Positions 24,302-33,315 of a DNA stretch of 64,000 bases are shown one piece after another (the stretch's first letter is position 1; every line of letters begins with the position of its first letter). The DNA is from Marinicauda algicola (GTDB taxonomy: Bacteria; Pseudomonadota; Alphaproteobacteria; Caulobacterales; Maricaulaceae). A program made the translations under genes and the position numbers. The notes below the pieces were generated by a model. The model saw only the letters and a program-made list of their open reading frames with translations, made no database searches and had not been told where the DNA came from. The DNA lies in the NCBI RefSeq assembly GCF_017161425.1, contig NZ_CP071057.1, positions 3,349,501 through 3,413,500 on the forward strand, written 5' to 3'.

Positions 24302-25710
24302 GACCGGTCCGCGAGCGCGCCTACCGGTTCGCCGGTCTGCTGCCAGTGGCGGTGCAGCGCCGCGACCGCGCACGAGACGATGCGCGCGAACGCGCTGTCG
24401 GCCCGGCTCGTCAGGATCACCGGCACGCTCGTGCCGATCACGACGCCGGCCGATTCCGCGCGCCCGACGAAGCTCAGCTCCTTGGCCATGACGTTGGCCG
24501 CCTCGATATTGGGGCCGACCAGGATGTCGGCGTGGCCGGCGACCTCGCCGGAGAGATCCTTGATCTTCGCCGCCGTGACATCGACCGCGTTGTCCATTGC
24601 GAACGGGCCGTCCACGAGGCCGCCCTCGATCTGGCCGCGCTCGGCCATCTTGGCCAGGGCCGCGGCATCGATCGTGGCGGCCATGGCCGGATTGACCGTC
24701 TCGACGGCGGCGAGCACCGCGGCCTTGGGCTGCTTCACGCCGAGCGCGCGGGCGAGATCGATCGCGTTCTGCACGATGTCGCGCTTGGCCATGAGGCCGG
24801 GCGCGATATTGACCGCCGCGTCGGTGATGAAGAGAAGGCGCTCCTCGCTCGGCACGTCGAGCACGAAGACATGGGAGACCCGCCGCGATCCGCGAAGCCC
24901 GGTCTCCTTCGACAGGATCGCCTTCAGGAAGGCCTCGGTGTGAAGATGGCCCTTCATCACCGAGCCGGCCTTGCCCTCGCGCACCAGCGCGCAGGCGGCC
25001 TTCGCCGCCGCCTCCTCGCCTTCGGCCTCGACGATCTCGCAGCCGGAAATGTCACGCCGCGCCTTCTTCGCCGCCGCCTCGATCCTGGCGCGCTCGCCGA
25101 CCAGAATCGGCTTGATCAGCCCCTTGTCGAAGGCTTCCAGCGGGCCGGTCAGGCTGTCGGGCGTATGCGGGCAGACGATGGCGGTCGCCACAGGGTCTAG
25201 GCCGGCGCAGGCGGCGATCAGGCGCTGGAACTTCTCGTGCTTGCGGGTCAGCAGGTCGGAGATCTCGGCGCTGCCGAAGGTTTGCGCCTTCACCGGCGGC
25301 ACGACGGTCACGCGCGCCTCGAGCGCAGGACCCGACGGGCCTTCGACGCGCGCCTTCAGCGTCACGCTCCTGGCGTCCTTCTCCTCGACGACGAGCTGGA
25401 CCTTCACCGTCTCGCCCATGCGCACCGGCTTGCCCAGGCGCAGCGACCAGCCGGTCTCGCGCGAGCCGGGACCGGGCAGTTTCGTGCCGATCAGGGCGGA
25501 GACCAGCGAGGCGAGATAGGCCGCCGGACAGATCGCCTCGGTCTCGCCGTCCCCGTCGCCGTCGAGTTCGGGCAGGTGGAGCGGGTTGAGATCGCCGCAG
25601 GCATGGGAATAGAGCCGGAAGTCCTGCGCGGTGAGCGTGCGCTCGGCCGTCGCGTTCATTCCCGGCTCGATATCGTCGAGCTCGATGCCCTTCAGCGATT
25701 CCTGCCTCAC
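24298..25710 (-). CDS. Bifunctional MaoC-domain/phosphate acetyltransferase
   Basis: A 470-residue fusion: residues 1-145 form a MaoC-type hotdog domain (ERTLTAQDFRLYSHACGDLNPLH carries the Asp-x4-His site), and 155-465 form a phosphate acetyl/butyryl transferase domain (VMKGHLHTEAFLKAIL, RRVSHVFVLD, ITDAAVNIAPG, EGGLVDGPFAMDNAVD). This fusion is known in Alphaproteobacteria and is annotated as enoyl-CoA hydratase/phosphate acetyltransferase. It probably converts short acyl-CoA to acyl phosphate for the adjacent AckA, and the MaoC part may hydrate enoyl-CoA. It is 10 bases downstream of an SDR gene on the same strand. Confidence 0.93.
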   Translation of the reverse strand: MRQESLKGIELDDIEPGMNATAERTLTAQDFRLYSHACGDLNPLHLPELDGDGDGETEAICPAAYLASLVSALIGTKLPGPGSRETGWSLRLGKPVRMGETVKVQLVVEEKDARSVTLKARVEGPSGPALEARVTVVPPVKAQTFGSAEISDLLTRKHEKFQRLIAACAGLDPVATAIVCPHTPDSLTGPLEAFDKGLIKPILVGERARIEAAAKKARRDISGCEIVEAEGEEAAAKAACALVREGKAGSVMKGHLHTEAFLKAILSKETGLRGSRRVSHVFVLDVPSEERLLFITDAAVNIAPGLMAKRDIVQNAIDLARALGVKQPKAAVLAAVETVNPAMAATIDAAALAKMAERGQIEGGLVDGPFAMDNAVDVTAAKIKDLSGEVAGHADILVGPNIEAANVMAKELSFVGRAESAGVVIGTSVPVILTSRADSAFARIVSCAVAALHRHWQQTGEPVGALADRS

Positions 25711-25720
25711 CGGCGTCTCC

Positions 25721-26512
25721 TCACATCGGCCGGCCGAGCTTTTCCACGAGCTGGCGGCGCAGCTTGCGCATTCCGCCGACCCAGCGGTCGCGGTCCTGGC
25801 CCTTCATCGCGACGTATTGCGGGGTGTTCTCGTGGGTCATGACGAGGAAGCGCTGCTCCTCCATCGCCTTGAGGAGCGTCTCGGCGACCTCCTCCGGCTC
25901 GAGATAGCCGCCGAGGCCCTGCGCACCGCCCTCGATGCCTTCCACGAGCGGGGTCCTCACCCCTTCCGGGCACAGGCAGTGGACCCTTAGGCCCTCGTCG
26001 CCATGGGTGATGGCGAGACTCTCGGCGAAGGACACCGCGGCTGCCTTGGTGGCCGAATAGGCCGCGTCCCCGATCTGGGCGAGCAGGCCGGCGGCCGAGG
26101 CGGTGATGACGAAATGGCCCTCGCGCGCGGCGATCTTGCGCGCGAGATGGCGCGCCGCGTGCACGCTCGCCATGACATTGACCTCCCAGCACAGCTGCCA
26201 GCCCGCATCGGGCGCGTCGCCCGCGCCCCAGCCCGGCCCGTCGGTGACGCCGAGCCCGGCATTGGAGACGTAGATGTCGACGGGTCCGAGCTTGCGTTCG
26301 ACACTGTTGATGAAGCGGACCAGATCGGCCTCGTCGGCGACGTCGATGCCCATGCCGAAGCCGTTGCACACCTTGCCGACGGCCTCCGCGCCCTTGGCGT
26401 CGAGATCGGCGACCGCGACCCGCGCGCCCTCGCGCGACAGCATCTTGGCGATGGCGCGCCCGATCCCGCTCGCCCCGCCGGTCACCACGGCGATCTTGCC
26501 CGACAGCTCCAT
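25721..26512 (-). CDS. Short-chain dehydrogenase/reductase
   Basis: A 263-residue classical SDR: TGGASGIG at 11-18 binds NAD(P), Asp in ADLDAKG near 36 suggests NAD preference, NAG near 84-86, Ser in ITASAAG, and YSATK near 152-156 holds the catalytic Tyr/Lys. Some likely 3-hydroxyacyl or 3-oxoacyl substrate fits the genes that follow (MaoC-Pta, AckA). GGGAGGAAAG before the ATG is a strong ribosome site. It is first gene of the SDR-pta-ackA operon. Confidence 0.87.
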   Translation of the reverse strand: MELSGKIAVVTGGASGIGRAIAKMLSREGARVAVADLDAKGAEAVGKVCNGFGMGIDVADEADLVRFINSVERKLGPVDIYVSNAGLGVTDGPGWGAGDAPDAGWQLCWEVNVMASVHAARHLARKIAAREGHFVITASAAGLLAQIGDAAYSATKAAAVSFAESLAITHGDEGLRVHCLCPEGVRTPLVEGIEGGAQGLGGYLEPEEVAETLLKAMEEQRFLVMTHENTPQYVAMKGQDRDRWVGGMRKLRRQLVEKLGRPM

Positions 26513-26583
26513 GTCTTTCCTCCCGAACCGTTCTGCTCCGCGTCAAGCTATAGCCAAGACGGCGGGGGAATGCGACGGGGCAG

Positions 26584-26997
26584 CTAGTCGCGCATCGGGC
26601 GCTCGATGATCGTCACGCGTTCGGGATCGAAGGCGACGAGGCCCTTGAGCGCCTCGGCGCGCTCGTACGGGTCGGTGTATTCCCAGGCGATGTCCTCGAG
26701 CTGCTGGCCGACCGCCTCGGTGTGGAAATAGGTCGTGTCGCCCTTCAGCGGACAGTGCGTGGCCTTGTCGCCGGGGTGGAGCACGACGCGCACGTCCTCC
26801 TTGGGCAGGTAGACGACCGGCTCCAGGAAGTCCTGGTGGCCGAACTCGATCACCCGGCGCGCCCGGCCGGTCTCGGCGAGCAGCTGGTCGCCGGCGAGCA
26901 CGGCGACCTCCTTGCCGGCGTCCTGGATGCGCATGAAGTGCGCCTCGGCGTCGGGATTGACGACGAGATTGGCTTCGGAGATCTCCAGCTTGGCCAT
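26584..26997 (-). CDS. DUF427 family protein
   Basis: A 137-residue protein of the DUF427 family: AVLAGDQLLAETGRARRVIE, a PVVYLPKEDVR strand, CPLKGDTTYFH near 82-92 and IAWEYTDPYERAEALKGLVAFDP toward the end. The family fold is a small beta-tent barrel of unknown function. It stands alone. Its ribosome site (GGGAGG) lies directly against one arm of a 10-bp inverted repeat (27008-27031), suggesting control at that element. Confidence 0.9.
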   Translation of the reverse strand: MAKLEISEANLVVNPDAEAHFMRIQDAGKEVAVLAGDQLLAETGRARRVIEFGHQDFLEPVVYLPKEDVRVVLHPGDKATHCPLKGDTTYFHTEAVGQQLEDIAWEYTDPYERAEALKGLVAFDPERVTIIERPMRD

Positions 26998-27007
26998 GGG
27001 GGGCCTC

Positions 27008-27031
27008 CCTTGTCAGCGTCTGCTGACAAGG
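27008..27031. promoter_or_regulatory. Inverted repeat upstream of DUF427 gene
   Basis: CCTTGTCAGC and GCTGACAAGG form perfect 10-bp arms around a 4-base centre, 11 bases upstream of the DUF427 start. It could be an operator (TGTCAGC-x4-GCTGACA resembles TetR-type sites) or an RNA hairpin next to the ribosome site. No regulator gene adjoins it. Confidence 0.6.
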
Positions 27032-27061
27032 CGAACGCAGCCGCCCCGGCCCGGGCTCCGC

Positions 27062-27886
27062 TCAACGTGTGCTGCGCTCGCCGGCCTCGCGCGGCTCTGT
27101 CTGCGGCGCGTCTTCCTCGAACAGGGCGTTGAGATAGGCCGCGATGCGCACCCCGGCCATCGACAGGCGGGTGTCGACCGTCTGCTTGTGCGCGAAGGCG
27201 TAGTCGTAGCCGAGCCGGGTTTCTTGCGGGTAGATCGTGTCCCGGATCGCCGTGCTCTCCGCGATCCACACCGCGGGGTCGGTCTCCATCCAGGCGGCGG
27301 CCTGTTCGGGCGTGATCTTCGCGCCGAGCCAGGCGGAGATCTCGGTGAAGGAGAGCTGCCAGCCCTCGATCATCTTCGAATCCCAGACCGAGTGCAGGTT
27401 GGTCTCCTGGCCGAACCAGGTCACCGCCACGTCGTTGCCGCCGCGGTCGGTGCCGTTGCCGGCATGCAGCGGCTGGTGCAGGTCGCCGATGATGTGGACG
27501 ATGAAGCGGAGCGCGCGCTGGCGCTCTTCAAGCGGGGCGTTCTGGTCGCGCACGACATCGGCGAACAGGGCGAGCGCGCTCACCGCGTCGCCTTCCTCGG
27601 GTGCGCCGACCTCGTGATAGGCATGGCCGTGCGGCACCGTCACGTAGTGGAAGGGGCCGGCCGCGCGCCAGAAGGGTTCGTCGCTCGCGCGCATGAAGTC
27701 GGCCCAGGTGGAGGCCTCCGCGAGCGTTTCCGGACCGATGAGGCCGGCGACCCCGGCGCGTGCGGCCTCGCCCAGATGGGCCTCGGCGATGGCTCCGGTC
27801 ACCCGGTGGCCGGTCTGACCCCAGGCGAAGGCAGGTGCGCTGGCAAGCGAAATCAGTGCGAGCGATACAATAATGCGTTGAAACAC
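27062..27886 (-). CDS. Secreted S1/P1-type nuclease
   Basis: A 274-residue S1/P1 nuclease. A Sec signal peptide (1-21, ...SAPAFA) is followed by Trp22, which in the mature enzyme is the N-terminal zinc ligand, then GQTGHRVTGAIAE with His27. Further zinc ligands are in HYVTV, FIVHIIGDLHQPLHAG and NLHSVWDS, three-zinc chemistry for single-stranded DNA/RNA cleavage and 3'-nucleotidase activity in the periplasm or outside. The GTG start at 27886 follows GGAGGAA at 6-base spacing. It is probably a phosphate or nucleotide scavenger. Confidence 0.92.
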   Translation of the reverse strand: MFQRIIVSLALISLASAPAFAWGQTGHRVTGAIAEAHLGEAARAGVAGLIGPETLAEASTWADFMRASDEPFWRAAGPFHYVTVPHGHAYHEVGAPEEGDAVSALALFADVVRDQNAPLEERQRALRFIVHIIGDLHQPLHAGNGTDRGGNDVAVTWFGQETNLHSVWDSKMIEGWQLSFTEISAWLGAKITPEQAAAWMETDPAVWIAESTAIRDTIYPQETRLGYDYAFAHKQTVDTRLSMAGVRIAAYLNALFEEDAPQTEPREAGERSTR

Positions 27887-28030
27887 AAGCGATTCCTCCG
27901 ACAGTTCCGGAGGCTGCGCCTAGCGTGTCATTGTGACGGGATCGTTACGGGTGCTGCACGCGGGCGCCGGCACGGCAGGATCGGGCTCGGCTAGGTGGAG
28001 CGCCGCCTTCGCCACCGGTGTCGATGCCGC

Positions 28031-29107
28031 CTAGTCGAGCGTCTCGGCGAACTCGACGAGGGCCCCGTCCGGGCTGCGGACCGCGAAGATGCGCGCCTCG
28101 CCGATCCCCGCCCGCGCGGTGTCGTAGGGCGCGATGGCGAGCGCCGCGCCGCGCGCGGAGAGCTCGTCGATCGCCGCGGCGGCGGACTCCACCGGATAGG
28201 TGACCGACAGCCAGCCGAGATTGGGCGCATCGCAGCGGCCGGCGTAATCGGCCCCTTCCAGGCCGTCGATCTCGATGACCTCCAGGCGACCGTACTCGCC
28301 CGGGGCCGGCTGGAAGATGCCGGCGAGATAGGGAATTTCGGTGGTCAGGTTGCGCGGGATGCCGAGCGGCATGAGCGTCGGCTGACTGTCGGTGTGGGGC
28401 GGCCCGTACCAGAAGGGCGAGAAGCCGAGCACTCCCTTGATGAAGGCTCGCGCCGCCTCCCGGTCGCGGGTCATCTGCATCATGTTGAACGGCCGGCTCA
28501 GGCGCTCGAACGGGGTGAAGGCCTCCGGCAAGGGCGGAGAGAGACGCTCGTAGGCCTGCACCTGCAGCCCGTCCGGCCCGCGGAAGACGACGACCTTGAG
28601 AACGGACTGGCCGAAGACCAGGTCGGCGACCGGGGTTTCCGTCCACCAGCCGAGTTCGACGGCCTCACGGTAGCGCGTGTCGAGATCGTGCGCGCGCACC
28701 ATGACGGCCCAGTAGCAGCCCGTATCCCAGGCGCGTGCGCCCGGGCGCATGGGCAGGCGCTCGCCGGCATCCTCAAAGCGGATGAGGCGGACGAGGCCGA
28801 GATCGCTCTCGCCCGGCGCCAGCAGCAGGGCCTCCCCGCTCGCCCCGTCGGGCAGGGCGTAGGCGGCGATCTCGGCGGGATCGAGCGGCCCCCGGCCGAT
28901 CTCGCGATAGCCCCCGATCTCCAGGAAGAAGCGCGCGGTCCGGTCGAGATCGGTGACGCTCGCCGTGGCCATCACCCACGGCTCGCGCGTCACCGGCGCG
29001 GGGGCTGCGTGGTCCTGCGGCGCCTGCGGCTCGTCCGCGCAGGCCGGTGAAAGCAGGAAGGCCGCCGCGAGTGCGGCGGCCTTCGAGAACGCGAAACGGG
29101 AACCCAC
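28031..29107 (-). CDS. Exported two-domain VOC (glyoxalase-fold) protein
   Basis: A 358-residue protein with a signal sequence: basic start, hydrophobic 10-19, then SPAC with Cys23, so probably a lipoprotein (the lipobox is not perfect). Residues 43-180 and 200-355 are two vicinal-oxygen-chelate units (ATASVTDLDRTARFFLEIGG opens the first; GPDGLQVQAYE and SPDGALVEFAE end each). VOC proteins are normally cytosolic, so an exported one is unusual. The GTG start at 29107 is 2 bases after the TonB-receptor stop; the two are one operon under the palindrome at 31345. It may bind the imported compound or a metal-bound form (inference). Confidence 0.8.
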   Translation of the reverse strand: MGSRFAFSKAAALAAAFLLSPACADEPQAPQDHAAPAPVTREPWVMATASVTDLDRTARFFLEIGGYREIGRGPLDPAEIAAYALPDGASGEALLLAPGESDLGLVRLIRFEDAGERLPMRPGARAWDTGCYWAVMVRAHDLDTRYREAVELGWWTETPVADLVFGQSVLKVVVFRGPDGLQVQAYERLSPPLPEAFTPFERLSRPFNMMQMTRDREAARAFIKGVLGFSPFWYGPPHTDSQPTLMPLGIPRNLTTEIPYLAGIFQPAPGEYGRLEVIEIDGLEGADYAGRCDAPNLGWLSVTYPVESAAAAIDELSARGAALAIAPYDTARAGIGEARIFAVRSPDGALVEFAETLD

Positions 29108-29109
29108 GG

Positions 29110-31308
29110 TTAGAACCGGACGTCCACGTCGACGCCGAAGGTCAGCGGGTCGGAGGGATAGACCGTGTTCGCCGATGCGGCGCGGTAGTATTGCTCGTCG
29201 CCGAGATTCTTGCCCCACAGCGCGATCGACCAGCGCGCGTTCTGGGGCTCGTAGCCGATGCGGGCATTGATGATCGCCCCGATATCGGTCTGCGCGCTCG
29301 CCGGGCTGTTGGCGACCAGCGTCCAGGAATCGTCCTCGAAGCCGATATCGCCGGTCGCGGTCACGACCCCGCCCCAGATATTGCCTTGCCAGGTCGCCCC
29401 GACGAGGCCCTTGTAGGCGGGCGCGTTCTTCAGCTCGAGCCCGAGCGCGCAATCGACCTGGGCCTGGTTCGGCGCAGGCGCGGCGGTGCCGGCCGGGCAC
29501 TGGATCGACTGGCCGCCCGAGGTGATGGCGAAGGCCTGGTTCGGGGTCAGGCTGCTGTATTCCCCGTCGAGGAAACCGAGATTGGCGAAGAACTGCAGAT
29601 TGTCGGTGGCCTGCCAGGAGGACTCGATCTCGAGACCCCAGGTCTCGACCTCGTCGACATTGAAACGCGTGAAGGTGCCGCCGGGCGTGGTCGTTCCCGA
29701 CAGCTGCAGGTCCTCGTAGGTGTTGAAGAAGCCGGTGGCGTTGAAGATCACGCCGTTGGCGAAGGCCGAGCGCAGGCCGAGTTCGAAGGTCTCGACCGTC
29801 TCCTCGTCCACCCGCTCGAAGCACGAGGTCGGCGAGAAGCAGTCCGGCGACCAGCCCCCGCCCTTGAAGCCGGTGCGCGCCGAGGCGAACACCATGACGT
29901 CGTCGCTGATGTCGTAGTCGGCGATCAGCGTGTAGCTCAGGAATTCGAACTCGGCCGTCTCCTGGCGCCCGAGGCCGGAGGCCAGGGCGGTGCTGTCCAG
30001 GTCCTTCTCCTCGTCGGTATAGCGAAGGCCTGCGGTCAGCGTGAAGCGCTCCGTGACGTCATAGAAGGCCTGGCCGAACACGGCGAAGGAATTCGTGCTG
30101 GTGTTGATGTCGAAGGGGAAGATGAAGCGCACGTCCAGATCGACATCCTCCTCGAAGTAGTAGACGCCGGCCACATAGTTGAGCGGGCCGGAGTTCTGCG
30201 AGGCGAGCGTGACCTCCTGGCTGAACTGCTCCTGGCCCGTGGCCTGGGAGTAGGGGAAGGTGACCTGGGTGTTCAGGTCGTCTTCCATCTCGCGATAGGC
30301 CGTGATCGAGGTGAAGGTGTGCCCGGCGAGCGTCCCGGTGACCTCGACCGAGGCGCCGCGCGTCTCGATCTCGTTCTCGTAGCCGGTGAAGCAGCCCGTC
30401 GGCGCGAGCAGGGCGAAGAAGCCCGAGGCGAAGACCGAGCAGTTGACCCCGGGCGCCGGCGCGATCGTGAACAGGTCGCCGTCGGCGTCGATCGGCGCGG
30501 CGAAGCTGGCCGGGACCGGATCGGAATCGTCCTGCGTCTCGTCGTAGCTGACCTTGAGCTCCCAGCCGGAGTTGAAACGGTGCAGACCCTGGAGCCGGTA
30601 GGAGAAGACGTCCCACTGGCCGATCTCGCGCGCATTGCCCGCGAGCGTGCCGTTGGGCTGGATGGAGAAGATGTCGTCGCGCTGGCGATGAAGGGCGGCG
30701 ACGCGGAAGGCGGTGTTGTCGGAGATGGCGAAATTGGCGATGCCGCGGGCATCGAACCGGCCTTCATTGCCGACCGTGGTGCCCAGCTCGAGCGTGTTCT
30801 CGAACTGCGGCTCGACGCTCGCGAGCTTGATCGCGCCGCCGTTGGTGGACCGCCCGTAGAGCGTGCCCTGCGGCCCGCGCAGCACCTCGATGGACTCCAG
30901 GTCGACCACGTCCATCAGCGCGCCGACCGTGCGGCCGAGATAGACCCCGTCGACATAGATGCCGACCGCCGGGTCGACCGCGCCGCGCGATTCGTCCTCG
31001 CCGATGCCGCGCAGATAGATGCGGGCCGAGTTCGCGGTGCCGGTGCCGGTGGAGAGCGTCAGATTGGGGACGTTGAAATTGAGATCGGTGACGTCTTCCA
31101 CCTGGCGGCGTTCGAGCAGCTCGGTGTCGAGCGCGGTCACGGCGACAGGCGTGTCCTGCAGGTCCTGGGTCACGCGCTGGGCGGTGACGGTGATGACGTC
31201 GCGCGGGCGGGCCTGCTCTTCCTCTTGGGCGTGCGCGACGAGCGGTAGCGCGGCCGGAAGCGCGGCTGCGAGCGCCAGCGCCGAGACGTGGTTGGTGAAC
31301 TTCGTCAT
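29110..31308 (-). CDS. TonB-dependent outer-membrane receptor
   Basis: A 732-residue receptor. The signal peptide ends near residue 27 (VAHA), a TonB-box-like segment RDVITVTAQR follows, the plug spans about 45-160 (RYLRG-like YLRGIGEDE, VYLGRTVGALMDVVDLESIEVLRGPQGTLYGRS in two parts), and the beta-barrel runs to the terminal Phe (DVDVRF). It resembles sphingomonad/caulobacter receptors for organic compounds rather than siderophore receptors. GGAGGAG precedes ATG 31308. It is divergent from the TRAP operon; both are preceded by the AAATGRTATAYCATTT palindrome. Confidence 0.94.
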   Translation of the reverse strand: MTKFTNHVSALALAAALPAALPLVAHAQEEEQARPRDVITVTAQRVTQDLQDTPVAVTALDTELLERRQVEDVTDLNFNVPNLTLSTGTGTANSARIYLRGIGEDESRGAVDPAVGIYVDGVYLGRTVGALMDVVDLESIEVLRGPQGTLYGRSTNGGAIKLASVEPQFENTLELGTTVGNEGRFDARGIANFAISDNTAFRVAALHRQRDDIFSIQPNGTLAGNAREIGQWDVFSYRLQGLHRFNSGWELKVSYDETQDDSDPVPASFAAPIDADGDLFTIAPAPGVNCSVFASGFFALLAPTGCFTGYENEIETRGASVEVTGTLAGHTFTSITAYREMEDDLNTQVTFPYSQATGQEQFSQEVTLASQNSGPLNYVAGVYYFEEDVDLDVRFIFPFDINTSTNSFAVFGQAFYDVTERFTLTAGLRYTDEEKDLDSTALASGLGRQETAEFEFLSYTLIADYDISDDVMVFASARTGFKGGGWSPDCFSPTSCFERVDEETVETFELGLRSAFANGVIFNATGFFNTYEDLQLSGTTTPGGTFTRFNVDEVETWGLEIESSWQATDNLQFFANLGFLDGEYSSLTPNQAFAITSGGQSIQCPAGTAAPAPNQAQVDCALGLELKNAPAYKGLVGATWQGNIWGGVVTATGDIGFEDDSWTLVANSPASAQTDIGAIINARIGYEPQNARWSIALWGKNLGDEQYYRAASANTVYPSDPLTFGVDVDVRF

Positions 31309-31344
31309 GGGTCGATCTCCTCCCCGGATATATGACACCTGATC

Positions 31345-31360
31345 AAATGGTATATCATTT
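31345..31360. promoter_or_regulatory. Palindrome A, site 1 (TonB receptor operon)
   Basis: AAATGGTATATCATTT, 37 bases upstream of the receptor start. On the minus strand TTGCTT (31380-31375) plus a 17-base spacer puts a -10 (TGATAT) inside the palindrome, so binding would block RNA polymerase. Confidence 0.85.
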
Positions 31361-31637
31361 AGCCAATTTGTAAAAAGCAATCCGCTTGCCACGCCGTTTA
31401 GGTACGGGAGGTGTTGCACAGAAGTCATAATTCCATTCCGGCCGCACCGGCGAAATAACAGGATATCACAGCATTTTCGAGGCCTTAGACGGGAAGAGTA
31501 AACGCAAAAATTGTACGCCTCTCTTCTTGGGACCGGTCCGCCCCGATCCGCAATGGCTGACGGCGTGACCGTGCGGCATCGCCGTGCCATCGTCACGTGC
31601 GCGCGTGTTCTTGCACCTTGCATTCGGACCGAAACCC

Positions 31638-31653
31638 GAATGGTATATCATTT
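31638..31653. promoter_or_regulatory. Palindrome A, site 2 (TRAP operon)
   Basis: GAATGGTATATCATTT, one base off the consensus, 52 bases before the dctP start. TTGCAT at 31618-31623 with an 18-base spacer places GGTATA of the palindrome as the -10 box. Confidence 0.82.
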
Positions 31654-31705
31654 GAGCGACAACAGGACGCGCCGCAGCGAAGGCGCCCGGGGAGAAGATC
31701 GGCAC

Positions 31706-32800
31706 GTGTTGAGGCGCAGGGAGTTTCTCGGCCTGGCCGGGGCGGGCATGCTCGCCCCGGGCCTGGCTGCGTGCGGCGAGCAGCGCGAGCCGGGCGTGCT
31801 CTACGGGCGCGCCGTCGCGCAGGCCCCGCCGCGCACGCCCTGGGATGCCCAGTGGCGCAATTTCGAGCGCAATATCGCGGTCAACGAGTCGATCGACCTC
31901 GACTATTTCACCAAGGCCGAGCTCGGCGACGAGGAGCGCATGCTCCACGACCTGCGCCGCGGACGGGTCCATGTCGGGGGCATGAGCCTGCAGGGCCTGT
32001 CCTCCTCCATCCCCGAGCTGACGATCGCTATGTCGCCCTACCTGTTCTCCAGCCAGGGCGAGGTCGATTTCGTCTACGACAACTATCTCTTCGACATCGT
32101 CGACGAGCTGGCGATGGCGCAGAATCTGCGCCTCCTGCAGTGGGTGGAGGTGGGCTGGACGCATCTGTATGCCGACCGTCCGCTGACCCATCCCGACATG
32201 GCCGAGGGGCTGCGCATGCGCACCTCGCCGAACGCGGCGGCGCGCTATTTCTGCGAGGCGGCCGGCATGGACGCGATCCCGCTCGGCATCGCCGACGTGG
32301 TGCCCGCCCTGCAGACGGGCCTTGTCCAGGGCGGGCTGTCCTCGACGACCTTTCACTTCTTTTCCACGCTGGAGCTCGCGGCCCACTTCACGCTGACCTA
32401 TCACTCCTACGACACCGGGGCGATCGTGCTGAACAAGCCCTGGTACGAGCGCGCGACGCCCTCCCAGAAGGCGACGATCGACGGCGCCTGGGGCAGTTCC
32501 GCCGATGCGCGCGCCGGGGTGAGGGGGCTGACCGGGACGCTGCTCGACGCGATGCGGGCCGGCGAGATCGCCACTCCGGAGGGCGGCACGCGCGAGCTGC
32601 GCACCGTGACGGGTGAGCGCATCCGGGTCCACACCCTGACCGAGGCCGAACGCGCGGCCTGGATCGCGAGGACGGAAAACGTCATCGACCGGCTCATCGC
32701 CACGATCGGCGGGCGCTCGCGCGAGGTCTACGAGCAGATCCAGGCCGGCAAGGCGCAATATGCCCGCCTGCAGGCCGAAGCGCCGGAGGCGGCCTCGTGA
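31706..32800 (+). CDS. TRAP transporter substrate-binding lipoprotein, DctP family
   Basis: A 364-residue periplasmic binding protein. The GTG start at 31706 gives a twin-arginine signal RRREFLGL (3-10) ending in lipobox LAAC with Cys23, so it is Tat-exported and membrane-anchored. Family features: YFTKAELGDEERMLHDLRRGRVHVG, LSSSIPELTIAMSPYLF, GLRMRTSPN, and GLVQGGLSSTTF, the helix that usually carries substrate contacts. The usual Arg of the carboxylate site is probably in the GLRMRTSPN block. An upstream ATG (31640) lies in the operator and is rejected. First gene of the dctPQM operon; the ligand is likely an organic acid. Confidence 0.9.
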   Translation: MLRRREFLGLAGAGMLAPGLAACGEQREPGVLYGRAVAQAPPRTPWDAQWRNFERNIAVNESIDLDYFTKAELGDEERMLHDLRRGRVHVGGMSLQGLSSSIPELTIAMSPYLFSSQGEVDFVYDNYLFDIVDELAMAQNLRLLQWVEVGWTHLYADRPLTHPDMAEGLRMRTSPNAAARYFCEAAGMDAIPLGIADVVPALQTGLVQGGLSSTTFHFFSTLELAAHFTLTYHSYDTGAIVLNKPWYERATPSQKATIDGAWGSSADARAGVRGLTGTLLDAMRAGEIATPEGGTRELRTVTGERIRVHTLTEAERAAWIARTENVIDRLIATIGGRSREVYEQIQAGKAQYARLQAEAPEAAS

Positions 32801-33315
32801 GCGGTCTTCTCAAGGCGCTTTCCCGCTTCGAGCGCACGGTCTGCATCATCGCCTTCGCGGTGATGGCGATCGCGCTGATGGCCGACGTGGTCTCGCGCCG
32901 GCTGTTCGCCACCGGCCTGATCGGCGCCACGGAAGTCGCCGTCTACGGCATGATCGCGGTGGCCATGTTCGGCATCGGAATCGCCACCGACGCGGGCGCG
33001 CACCTGCGGCCCCGCTTCCTGGACGCGATCTTCCCCAGGGCCTGGCGCGACGGTGTCCAGCGCCTCGCCTACGCGACCACCGCGCTGTTCTTCGCGATCT
33101 TCGCCGGGCTCTCGGCCTGGATGGTCGCGGAGAGCTTCGTGCTCGGCGACCGCACGGAGATCCTGCGCGCGCCGGTCTGGGCGCTGCAGTCGATGATCCT
33201 CGTCGGCTTCGCGACCAACATGCTGCGCTTCGCGGTCTATGCCGCCCGGCCCGGTCTCGCCCCGCGCGACGAGGTCGAAGCCGCGCTCGAGGACATCCGC
33301 GAGGAGGGGGCGTGA
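32797..33315 (+). CDS. TRAP transporter small membrane subunit, DctQ family
   Basis: A 172-residue membrane protein with four predicted helices (about 14-35, 44-66, 89-112 and 128-148). Family pattern: ALSRFERTVCIIAFAVMA, ADVVSRRLF, and an early GATEVAVYGMI segment. It couples the binding protein DctP to the channel DctM. The GTG start overlaps the dctP stop in GTGA, and the end overlaps the dctM start in TGATG. Confidence 0.9.
   Translation: MSGLLKALSRFERTVCIIAFAVMAIALMADVVSRRLFATGLIGATEVAVYGMIAVAMFGIGIATDAGAHLRPRFLDAIFPRAWRDGVQRLAYATTALFFAIFAGLSAWMVAESFVLGDRTEILRAPVWALQSMILVGFATNMLRFAVYAARPGLAPRDEVEAALEDIREEGA

Larger units (their letters stand above)
31309..31705. other. Divergent control region between TonB receptor and TRAP operon
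   Basis: A 397-base gap with no credible gene. It holds two copies of palindrome A (31345-31360 and 31638-31653), one near each divergent start, and AT-rich stretches (31361-31380; 31430-31520) unlike the surrounding coding DNA. A short open frame from 31511 into the TRAP gene is not taken as coding because it would run through the operator. Confidence 0.6.

Noticed and set aside
29047-31248. 733-codon plus-strand open frame opposite the TonB receptor
   Set aside because: The minus-strand frame has a signal peptide, plug and barrel with terminal Phe; the plus frame is low-complexity shadow.
31640-31705. Upstream ATG 31640 (MVYH) for the TRAP binding protein
   Set aside because: It lies inside the palindrome-A operator and would put a non-signal leader before a clear twin-arginine signal peptide starting at GTG 31706.
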